Part shown: in pieces, positions 1 to 4,747 of the stretch
Layout: every line of letters starts with the position of its first letter
Position numbering within the stretch: the first letter of the stretch is position 1
Source: Candidatus Avelusimicrobium facis
GTDB taxonomy: Bacteria > Elusimicrobiota > Elusimicrobia > Elusimicrobiales > Elusimicrobiaceae
Assembly (NCBI GenBank): GCA_900762815.1
Contig: CAAFHX010000057.1
Location: forward strand, 1-5,658
Length of the DNA stretch: 5,658 nucleotides
Direction: 5' to 3'
Notes under the pieces: generated by a model
Database searches by the model: none
Seen by the model: the letters and a program-made list of their open reading frames with translations, nothing else
What the model was told of the DNA's origin: nothing
Program-made: the position numbers and the translations under genes

Positions 1-316
1 AAAAATTTTTCTATCCCCCCCATCCATCACGGAGTTGGTTCAAAGCCCGGGAGGAGTATGAAAAAGATTCGGAAAATGTGGTAAGGATGGGCTTGGGATA
101 GGCATGCAGCATGGGGTTGGATAGGGCCGCAGCGCTCAGCCTGCTGGTAGGAATCGGGGGCGGGATAGGGGCCTTTTCGCTTTCCCGGGGGCCCCGGAAA
201 CGGAGCGGCCGTTCTGCCCCCCTGTTTCCAACAAAGCGGGCGCATTGTGAAAAGGTAACGCCGAATGCTAAAGCAAGGCGGAGCAGGCGTCAGGCGGCGC
301 CAAAAGCATTCCCCTC
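1..316. other. Noncoding GC-rich stretch at the window edge
   Basis: I find no supportable gene here. Open frames exist on both strands, but their translations are rich in Pro, Arg, Gly and Cys, have no recognisable motif or ribosome binding site, and look like noncoding GC-rich DNA. The stretch lies downstream of the 244-aa minus-strand gene, so it is partly its 3' untranslated region. It holds competing inverted repeats: TTTCC at 181-185 can pair with GGAAA at 196-200, and GGAAAC at 196-201 can instead pair with GTTTCC at 224-229. A C7 run lies at 15-21. No tRNA cloverleaf, SRP RNA, RNase P or 6S core motif was recognised by eye. Confidence 0.5.
263..311 (-). repeat. Inverted repeat just downstream of the 244-aa gene
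   Basis: GAATGCT (263-269) and AGCATTC (305-311) are perfect 7-bp inverted arms around a 35-base GC-rich interior. The right arm ends 6 bases beyond the stop codon of the minus-strand gene, a place where a transcript-ending or 3'-stabilising hairpin would sit. There is no T-run after it on the minus strand, so I do not call it an intrinsic terminator. It could be a chance match. Confidence 0.3.
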
Positions 317-1051
317 TTACCGCCACTCTTCGGCCAATTTCCCAGCCAATACGTAGGCGCGGGCAAAGCCCTCATCCGACAGCAGGTAGGCACGGGAGCG
401 CTTGCTCCCCTCGGCACGGAGGGTGCCTTGGCGCAAGTCGGGCCCCAGCAAGCGGTCCAATCTCCCCCCGCCATAGCCGGACTTAGCCAGAGATTTGGCC
501 AAAGCCAGCGCGCTATAGCTGTTTTCTTGCAGGAGCACCTTGGCCGCCGCCAACAGGAGCAACGCGGCTGTTTCCGGCGTGATTAGGCGGCTTTTACGCC
601 GTAAATACACATGGCCGTCGTCCACCTTTACGATGCCTTCCCAAAGACGTTGCGCCTCATCGGAGGGTTGCGTTGCGGTGCGGGGCTTGGTGCGCAGGGC
701 CGCAGGCTGCAAAAGCAGCTGTTGCGGGTCCTGCTGGCCTGTGTCTGCCGGAGAAGGGAACGGGGCGGAAGCCGGCTGCATGCGGGGAAATGCGGCTGCC
801 GGGCCGGTAAGCGGCGGAAAATTTGCTGCGGGCAAGGGGCTGGGCTCTGCCGCCGGGGCGGAAAAAGCCCTCGTTGGAGGACGTGATACGGACGGCCGGG
901 TTGTGGAAGCCGAGCGGCCCTCTTTGCCTATCAGCTGCAGGAACTGCGCACGCTGGGATTCAATAAAATCGGGGCTGCCTTCGGCCTCAAATTCTTCCCC
1001 GGAGCGGAATTTAAAACGAATTTTGACCTTTTTTTCATTTGTATCGGACAT
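317..1051 (-). CDS. Unknown 244-aa protein with probable C-terminal winged-helix DNA-binding domain
   Basis: I do not recognise a named family. Residues 9-42 are a compact module: a strand pair (VKIRFKF, EEFEAEG) then a helix (PDFIESQRAQFLQLIG). Residues about 43-130 are rich in Pro, Ala, Ser and Gln and are probably a disordered linker. Residues about 145-244 read like a winged helix: an aliphatic helix (160-176), a second helix (178-193), a likely recognition helix with RLDRLL (about 194-209), a basic hairpin wing containing GSKRSRAYLLSDEG (about 215-228) and a closing helix. The DNA-binding role is inferred from this pattern. ATG at 1051 is preferred because GGGGA lies 8 bases upstream; an in-frame GTG at 1066 has no ribosome site. 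The gene has its own strong promoter, overlapped by phased repeats, which suggests autoregulation. No key residue, and hence no precise function, can be assigned. Confidence 0.75.
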   Translation of the reverse strand: MSDTNEKKVKIRFKFRSGEEFEAEGSPDFIESQRAQFLQLIGKEGRSASTTRPSVSRPPTRAFSAPAAEPSPLPAANFPPLTGPAAAFPRMQPASAPFPSPADTGQQDPQQLLLQPAALRTKPRTATQPSDEAQRLWEGIVKVDDGHVYLRRKSRLITPETAALLLLAAAKVLLQENSYSALALAKSLAKSGYGGGRLDRLLGPDLRQGTLRAEGSKRSRAYLLSDEGFARAYVLAGKLAEEWR

Positions 1052-1071
1052 GGTGTTGATCCCCACTCAAA

Positions 1072-1102
1072 ATGTGTTATCCACATCCCCTTTGCACAGG
1101 GG
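1072..1102 (-). promoter_or_regulatory. Two stem-loops in the 5' leader of the 244-aa gene
   Basis: With a start site near 1104, the leader would run about 53 bases to the ATG at 1051. It contains CCCCT/AGGGG pairing around a 6-base loop (1087-1102) followed directly by ATGTG/CACAT around a 5-base loop (1072-1086). The CCCC of the first stem could also pair with the GGGG at 1061-1064, which forms the likely ribosome binding site, so two alternative folds are conceivable. The stems are short, and both overlap DNA-level motifs (a DnaA box and a TTTGCACAG arm), so they may matter as DNA rather than RNA. Confidence 0.35.
1077..1085 (+). promoter_or_regulatory. Perfect DnaA-box sequence TTATCCACA
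   Basis: TTATCCACA is identical to the high-affinity E. coli-type DnaA box. Two weaker look-alikes are near: TTTTGCACA on the minus strand (1175-1183, one mismatch to TTATNCACA) and TTATCCACC on the minus strand (1359-1367, one mismatch). One perfect 9-mer can occur by chance in a genome many times, so this is a motif match, not proof of DnaA binding. Its position next to an AT-rich repeat array and in the leader of a gene could mean DnaA-responsive control of the 244-aa gene. Confidence 0.4.
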
Positions 1103-1171
1103 TTTGACATATAATAAAATATTTTTTGACATATGTCAATATATGTCAATTATATGTCAGTATATGTCAAA
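1103..1171. repeat. Helically phased ATATGTCA half-site array (iteron-like operator)
   Basis: ATATGTCA occurs on the plus strand at 1131, 1141, 1152 and 1162, a spacing of 10, 11 and 10 bp, so every copy faces the same side of the helix. The reverse form TGACATAT occurs at 1105 and 1127, 22 bp (two turns) apart. The copies at 1127 and 1131 overlap to give the perfect 14-bp palindrome TTGACATATGTCAA (1126-1139). One-turn spacing of direct half-sites is typical of cooperative binding, as at plasmid iterons, ParR-type centromeres and ribbon-helix-helix operators. The array covers the -35 element of the 244-aa gene, so repression by occlusion is the simplest reading; the protein that binds is unknown. 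Confidence 0.8.
1111..1139 (-). promoter_or_regulatory. Sigma70-type promoter of the 244-aa gene
   Basis: On the minus strand, a perfect -35 TTGACA (1139-1134) is followed after exactly 17 bases by TATTAT (1116-1111), five of six matches to the -10 consensus. Transcription would start near 1104. The -35 hexamer is one half of the palindrome TTGACATATGTCAA, so a protein bound there would directly compete with RNA polymerase. This is the strongest promoter match in the window. Confidence 0.7.
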
Positions 1172-1463
1172 ATCTGTGCAAAACCGCCATTCTCAGACGA
1201 GAAAATGCTAGTTTTTCTTCCCCAAATATCATTGGAATGTTTAAAAATCCCCCGCGTTTCTTCCCCTGAAAAGCTCATATCACAGGAGAACTTAAATTTT
1301 TAAGTCGCCCCGCGCGGCAGAAATGCGTGTAATTTCGCCCCGCCCGCTTGGGCTTTGTGGTGGATAAAAAACAAGCTAAAAATGCAATTTGTAAAAACAC
1401 GCAATTTTTTGCTCTTTTATCTCAAAAGCAAAATTAGCAAAAAGCCCCCCTCTTTTGGTAAAC

Positions 1464-1485
1464 GCAAAAAAGAACCTTTTTTTGC
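1464..1485. repeat. A/T hairpin GCAAAAAAG-AAC-CTTTTTTTGC
   Basis: The arms 1464-1472 and 1476-1485 pair over nine positions with one extra T in the right arm and a three-base loop. It is one of several hairpins in the noncoding region before mutY. It lacks the GC-rich stem of an intrinsic terminator and may have no function. Confidence 0.35.
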
Positions 1486-1515
1486 AAATCTCCCTAAAAG
1501 CCCCTTATTTAAAAT

Positions 1516-1534
1516 GGGGGGACTTCCCCCCCCC
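1516..1534. repeat. G6-ACTT-C9 hairpin and homopolymer tract
   Basis: GGGGGG (1516-1521), loop ACTT and a run of nine C (1526-1534) form a perfect six-pair GC stem. A run of nine C is prone to slippage during replication and sequencing. It lies about 110 bases ahead of the proposed mutY promoter, so length change would not obviously alter promoter spacing. Confidence 0.5.
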
Positions 1535-1644
1535 ACCCTTTTTGCATTTAAGCCATACTATAAAAAGCCGTTTTGATGAATTGGGGAAGAAGCGCTGTTC
1601 CGCTTTTAAGGCGCGGCGGTGCTACCTCCCGGATTGAGAAGTTT

Positions 1645-1674
1645 TTGCCCCGCTTCCCGTCAAAATAGTAAAAT
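1645..1674 (+). promoter_or_regulatory. Putative mutY promoter, start site at the start codon
   Basis: TTGCCC (1645-1650) and TAAAAT (1669-1674) are separated by 18 bases. The -10 ends 7 bases before the mutY ATG at 1682, so transcription would begin at 1681 or 1682. No Shine-Dalgarno sequence is seen in the preceding 20 bases, which fits a leaderless mRNA. The -35 match is partial. Confidence 0.4.
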
Positions 1675-1681
1675 TTCTGAT

Positions 1682-2707
1682 ATGAAAGATTTTTCCGCTA
1701 TCCTGTTGGCTTGGTATGATGTGCATAAACGCACGCTGCCTTGGCGTGACATCCGGGACCCGTACAAGATTTGGATTTCCGAAATTATCCTGCAGCAAAC
1801 CCGTGTGGCACAGGGGTATGACTATTTTGTTCGTTTTGTGCGCCGCTTCCCGGATGTAAAAACCTTGGCGGCCGCCTCGCAAGATGAGGTGCTTAAATAT
1901 TGGGAAGGATTGGGTTATTACAGCCGCGCGCGCAATTTGCATGCGGCGGCGCAGAGTATGGGCGGTGTATTTCCCACCACGTACGAGGGCGTGCGCGCCC
2001 TTAAAGGCGTGGGCGATTATACCGCAGCCGCCATTTGCTCCTTTGCCTACAAAATGCCCTATGCCGTGGTAGACGGCAATGTCTACCGCGTGTTGAGCCG
2101 GATTTTCGGTATTTCCACCCCCACCGATACCGCCGAGGGGAAAAAGCAAATTACCGCCTTGGCCCAAAAGCTGCTCTCCCACGCCCGGCCGGATGATTTT
2201 AATCAGGCCATAATGGATTTTGGGGCCACGCAATGCGTGCCCGTTTCGCCTGATTGTGCCCATTGCCCTTTTGCCTCAACATGCCAAGCCCGCCAAACGG
2301 ACCGGGTGGCCCGGCTGCCCGTACGCAGCGGCAAGGTGCAAATTTTCAACCGTTATTTTACTTATATATACGTAAAGCAAGGGACGGCTACCTGGCTGCA
2401 CCGCCGGGAGGGAGCGGACATTTGGCAAGGGTTGTATGAACCGCTTTTGCTGGAGACGGCGGCGGAGCCTTCCGCCCCGGCGCTGAAAAAGACGGACTTT
2501 TGGCGTAATTTGTTTGGGCGAAAGTCCCCCCGCCTTTTGGCCGGGCCGGTAAAGCATGTGCTTTCTCACCGGGTGATTTATGCTTGGTTTTATGAGGTGT
2601 CCGTCGCGCCGGGCGCCCCGGTGCCGGCAGGATTTCTGCGTGTGCCCGTAGAAGAGCTGAAAAACTACGCCTTTCCCCGCCTGGTGCAAAAGGTGCTTTT
2701 GAAATAA
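1682..2707 (+). CDS. mutY: A/G-specific adenine glycosylase MutY
   Basis: MutY removes adenine mispaired with 8-oxoguanine, preventing G:C to T:A mutation. The 341-aa length is typical. The N-terminus has LPWR (19-22) and the catalytic Glu in WISEIILQQT (Glu34). The helix-hairpin-helix is LKGVGDYTAAAI (107-118), with the catalytic Asp131 in VVDGNV. Four cysteines (185, 192, 195, 201; spacing 6-2-5) match the family's 4Fe-4S cluster. The C-terminal Nudix-like domain (about 222-341) has WQGLYEPLL and the LSH loop (294-296) at the place of the FSH/LSH loop that reads 8-oxoguanine. ATG 1682 is chosen because homology to MutY starts at once (FSAILLAWYD) and a -10 box sits just ahead; the GTG at 1619 would add unrelated residues. 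The gene stands alone on the plus strand and ends at a terminator shared with the convergent porin gene. It appears intact. Confidence 0.97.
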   Translation: MKDFSAILLAWYDVHKRTLPWRDIRDPYKIWISEIILQQTRVAQGYDYFVRFVRRFPDVKTLAAASQDEVLKYWEGLGYYSRARNLHAAAQSMGGVFPTTYEGVRALKGVGDYTAAAICSFAYKMPYAVVDGNVYRVLSRIFGISTPTDTAEGKKQITALAQKLLSHARPDDFNQAIMDFGATQCVPVSPDCAHCPFASTCQARQTDRVARLPVRSGKVQIFNRYFTYIYVKQGTATWLHRREGADIWQGLYEPLLLETAAEPSAPALKKTDFWRNLFGRKSPRLLAGPVKHVLSHRVIYAWFYEVSVAPGAPVPAGFLRVPVEELKNYAFPRLVQKVLLK

Positions 2708-2737
2708 AAAAACCCCGCCGGCAAGGCGGGGTTTTTT
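2705..2737. terminator. Bidirectional intrinsic terminator between mutY and the porin gene
   Basis: CCCCGCC (2713-2719) and GGCGGGG (2725-2731) form a perfect seven-pair stem with loop GGCAA, flanked by an A-run on the left (2705-2712) and T6 on the right (2732-2737). It therefore works in both directions, ending mutY on the plus strand and the convergent porin gene on the minus strand. The left A-run overlaps the mutY stop codon. Confidence 0.95.
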
Positions 2738-2749
2738 ATCGGTCTGATT

Positions 2750-3985
2750 TTAGAATTTATAGCCGAAGGTCAGTGCGTACATATCACTTTTGCCGTCGGT
2801 GTATTTCAAGGGAGCCCGGAGCTGTTCATTGCATCCGCTGAGGTCTTTGCTGAACACATGGGCATAAGCTACGTCCACGCTCCAGGTTTGGGTTTTATAA
2901 CCCAGACCGACGCTGGCGATGTGGCGGTCATCCACCGGCACCAAGGTATCCATGGCTTTGTTGTTAATCGGGGATTTGTCAAACACATAGCCCGCGCGCA
3001 CGGCCCAATTGGGGTTGAGCTTGTACTCCGTACCGAAGTTCAAACGATAGGTGTCTTTGTATTTCTTTTGGTTGTAAATAAACGGTTTCGTGCTGTCATC
3101 GGTATATTGAATCAAGATCTGGTCGTAGGCGCTCCAGAAAGTCCCCACAATATTGGCTTCAACCACCCAATCTTGCGTCGGGCGGAAAGCAATACCGGCC
3201 GAAATGCTGTCGGGCAGGGAGATGGAGCCTTCGGCGTCCGCGCTGCGAATTTCCGAGGTGGCCGAAGTCGGGAAGATTTTGTTTCCGGCATCAATGCGAC
3301 CGTTTAAGTTTTGCTTGACCTTAGAGCGGTACACCGCACCAAAGGACCATTTATCGGCCCATTGCGGGTTATAGATTAAGGAGAAATTTCCCCCCCAGCT
3401 CACGCCGCTGCCGCTGATTTCATAGTTCCCGCGGTTGGCCGGGTTTATGTTGTAATAAGAATTTTGCGAAAAGCCGATGACCATGGCTTCCAGCCCCATG
3501 GCGATAGAGAGCTCGTCATTGGCTTTGACGGCAATCGTGGGGGTGAAGGAGAAGGTTTCCAATTTGACCTTGTAGGCCAAATTGCTGCCGACCCAGGTTT
3601 CCACCGGGTCTTTGTATTCTCCGCCCAAGCCGTAGCGGGAGAACCCGCCCAAGCCGACAGACACTTGGTCGCTCCATTTTTGGGTTACGTAAAAATTGGG
3701 CAAGTACCAAATGTCGTTTTTGAGGGAGCGGTCTTGTCCTGCCACCGTGGTCGTGGCGTCGGCGGTTACCACCGTCAGCCCCACTTGGGCCTGCGTCCCT
3801 TCCAGCCGGGTAATGAGCGCAGGGTTGCTGGCCAAAGAGGCCGGTTCTGCATCATTGGCCAAGACGGCGCCGCCCATGGCGGTGCCGCGTCCGCTGAATT
3901 CATACAGCGCAAAGCCGGCGCCCTGTGCAGCGGTGCACAGCACAAACGGCAACAACAGAACTGCTAACTTCTTGATTTTATTCAT
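2750..3985 (-). CDS. OmpP1/FadL/TodX-family outer-membrane transport protein
   Basis: This 411-aa protein is a FadL-type barrel, a family that takes long-chain fatty acids or other hydrophobic compounds across the outer membrane. Residues 1-22 are a signal peptide (basic MNKIKK, hydrophobic LAVLLLPFVL, probable cut AQG|AGF). The mature start AGFALYEFSGRGTAMGGA and the SNPAL motif (53-57) match the conserved FadL plug region. The rest has alternating aromatic strands and ends in TFGYKF, the terminal Phe expected of proteins inserted by the Bam complex. ATG 3985 is chosen because GAGGA precedes it by four bases and the signal peptide starts there; an upstream TTG at 4018 lies inside the neighbouring terminator's T-run. 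Cys17 is not in a lipobox. Substrate cannot be read from sequence, so I give no symbol. A strong terminator separates it from the TPR gene upstream, and no good promoter is visible in the short gap. Confidence 0.93.
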   Translation of the reverse strand: MNKIKKLAVLLLPFVLCTAAQGAGFALYEFSGRGTAMGGAVLANDAEPASLASNPALITRLEGTQAQVGLTVVTADATTTVAGQDRSLKNDIWYLPNFYVTQKWSDQVSVGLGGFSRYGLGGEYKDPVETWVGSNLAYKVKLETFSFTPTIAVKANDELSIAMGLEAMVIGFSQNSYYNINPANRGNYEISGSGVSWGGNFSLIYNPQWADKWSFGAVYRSKVKQNLNGRIDAGNKIFPTSATSEIRSADAEGSISLPDSISAGIAFRPTQDWVVEANIVGTFWSAYDQILIQYTDDSTKPFIYNQKKYKDTYRLNFGTEYKLNPNWAVRAGYVFDKSPINNKAMDTLVPVDDRHIASVGLGYKTQTWSVDVAYAHVFSKDLSGCNEQLRAPLKYTDGKSDMYALTFGYKF

Positions 3986-4016
3986 AGTTTCCTCATACAT
4001 GGAGTTCGTAAGACAC

Positions 4017-4059
4017 AAAAAGCCCCCTTTTGACGCTTTTTAGGCGCCAAAAAGAGGGC
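4017..4059 (-). terminator. Intrinsic terminator after the TPR-like gene
   Basis: On the minus strand the arm at 4059-4044 pairs with the arm at 4036-4022 over 15 positions, with two G-T pairs and one bulged T, around a 7-base loop, and is followed by T5 (4021-4017). It starts 5 bases beyond the TPR stop codon. It also lies only about 30 bases before the porin start codon, so the porin gene needs either read-through or a promoter overlapping this hairpin. Confidence 0.9.
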
Positions 4060-4064
4060 AAAAA

Positions 4065-4709
4065 TTATTTATTGAGTTGGGCAATTTTATCTTTGGCAAA
4101 GACGCCAAAATAGGTTTTGGTGTAGTCTTCCAAGATTTTTTTGTAGGTTTCCAAAGCGGCGGCTTTATCGCCGGAGAGCTCTTGGCTGACGGCCAAGGTA
4201 AAATAAGCCTGCGGCAAGACAAAGCTGGACGGATTTTCGGCAATAAAGCTTTGCAAAGTGCGCACAGACGCGTCGTAATCCTTGACCGCCTGTTGCGCCC
4301 CGCCCAAAGATACTGCGGCGATGGTGCGCACGTGGCTGTTGCGGGCTTGCAGCAAGGTTTTGTAAATATCGGCCGCTTGGGCGAAGTTTTCCTGCGTAAA
4401 TAATAAATCGGCCTGCATCAGGCGGGCATAATAGGCCGCGTCGGATTTGGGATATTGCGCTTCCAGCGCGTCAATTGCGGCAAAGCCGGCCTCTTCCCCT
4501 TGGCTCATCAGAGCGATTTGGGCATTGTAAAACAGGGCCCACGAGTTTTGGCGTACCTTTTCTTTGTGCGAACTGTAGAGGCTCACACCGCCAAACAGCA
4601 CCGCCAGCGCGATTACCACGGCCAGCAGCGGTTTGGCATGGGCTTTGCAAGCGTCCAAAGCCTTGGAAACAAATAAAGTCAAAGATTCATTTTGGTTGGT
4701 ATTCTGCAT
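4065..4709 (-). CDS. Membrane-anchored TPR-like protein (YfgM-type architecture)
   Basis: This 214-aa protein has a short hydrophilic N-terminus (1-26), one transmembrane helix (about 27-47, PLLAVVIALAVLFGGVSLYS) and a helical domain of TPR-like repeats (about 55-214), with phrases such as AQAADIYKTLL and AALETYKKILEDY. This matches the TPR_21/YfgM layout, in which a single inner-membrane anchor holds a TPR domain in the periplasm, often linked to envelope protein assembly. The exact partner is unknown, so no symbol is given. ATG 4709 is the only sensible start: TATAAT ends 6 bases ahead and no ribosome binding site is present. It lies 38 bases after the dCMP deaminase gene on the same strand and ends at a strong terminator. 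The porin gene next door is consistent with an envelope role but is separately bounded. Confidence 0.8.
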   Translation of the reverse strand: MQNTNQNESLTLFVSKALDACKAHAKPLLAVVIALAVLFGGVSLYSSHKEKVRQNSWALFYNAQIALMSQGEEAGFAAIDALEAQYPKSDAAYYARLMQADLLFTQENFAQAADIYKTLLQARNSHVRTIAAVSLGGAQQAVKDYDASVRTLQSFIAENPSSFVLPQAYFTLAVSQELSGDKAAALETYKKILEDYTKTYFGVFAKDKIAQLNK

Positions 4710-4715
4710 ATTCTT

Positions 4716-4721
4716 ATTATA
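4716..4721 (-). promoter_or_regulatory. Consensus -10 box abutting the TPR gene start
   Basis: A perfect TATAAT (4721-4716 on the minus strand) is followed by six bases, AAGAAT, and then the ATG at 4709. In standard geometry the first transcribed base would be the A of the ATG, predicting a leaderless mRNA. No good -35 is visible: the 17-18-base-upstream sequence is GC-rich and lies in the end of the deaminase gene region. Read-through from the upstream pair of genes could also supply transcript. Confidence 0.5.
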
Positions 4722-4747
4722 GTAAATCTAAAGCGCGCGTGGGGCGT

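Larger units (their letters stand above)
1091..1182. repeat. Large nested inverted repeat enclosing the half-site array
   Basis: TTTGCACAG (1091-1099) is the exact reverse complement of CTGTGCAAA (1174-1182), and TTTGACATATA (1103-1113) is the exact reverse complement of TATATGTCAAA (1161-1171). The two pairs are separated by GGG on the left and AT on the right, so they form nearly continuous arms of about 22-23 bases around a 47-base AT-rich centre. This is far beyond what is expected by chance and gives the control region a symmetric architecture, suggesting two kinds of protein site or a cruciform-capable element. Confidence 0.75.
1184..1644. other. Long noncoding region upstream of mutY, rich in small hairpins
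   Basis: I see no gene here: short frames give Lys/Phe/Pro-rich translations typical of AT-rich noncoding DNA. Visible structure includes an AT palindrome (ACTTAAA/TTTAAGT, 1290-1305), a twice-repeated TCGCCCCGC (1305 and 1335), an A/T hairpin (1464-1485), a G6/C9 hairpin (1516-1534) and a small AAGCG/CGCTT stem near 1590-1606. AGGAG at 1284-1288 looks like a ribosome site but no start codon follows at a useful distance. The region could hold an untranslated RNA or be decayed sequence; nothing matches a known RNA family by eye. Confidence 0.5.

Noticed and set aside
36..54. GGTTCAAAGCC, resembling a tRNA T-loop
   Set aside because: The flanking bases do not form a T-stem (GTTGG against CCCGG), and no anticodon or acceptor stem fits upstream or downstream.
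111..356. Plus-strand frame with a hydrophobic Gly/Ala-rich start, resembling a small membrane protein
   Set aside because: No ribosome binding site, the rest is Arg/Pro/Ser-rich, and it runs into the antisense of the 244-aa gene. Composition is that of noncoding GC-rich DNA.
1103..1171. CRISPR array
   Set aside because: The repeat unit is only 8-11 bp with 2-3 bases between copies, so there are no spacers, and no cas gene is present. Operator or iteron is a better description.
540..1211. Long plus-strand frame of 223 codons
   Set aside because: It lies antisense to the 244-aa gene and runs through its promoter and repeat array; the translation is Cys/Arg/Gly-rich with no domain.
1355..1576. 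Plus-strand frame of 73 codons before mutY
   Set aside because: Lys/Phe/Pro-rich translation of homopolymer runs, no ribosome site and no recognisable motif.
1588..1608. Small AAGCG/CGCTT stem followed by T's as an intrinsic terminator
   Set aside because: The stem is only five pairs and the T-run overlaps it; no plus-strand gene ends just upstream.
1619..1681. Upstream GTG start for mutY, adding 21 residues
   Set aside because: The added residues do not resemble any MutY N-terminus, and the putative -10 box would lie inside the coding sequence.
3986..4018. Upstream TTG start for the porin gene
   Set aside because: It lies within the T-run of the preceding terminator and would place hydrophilic residues before a good signal peptide; ATG 3985 has GAGGA ahead.
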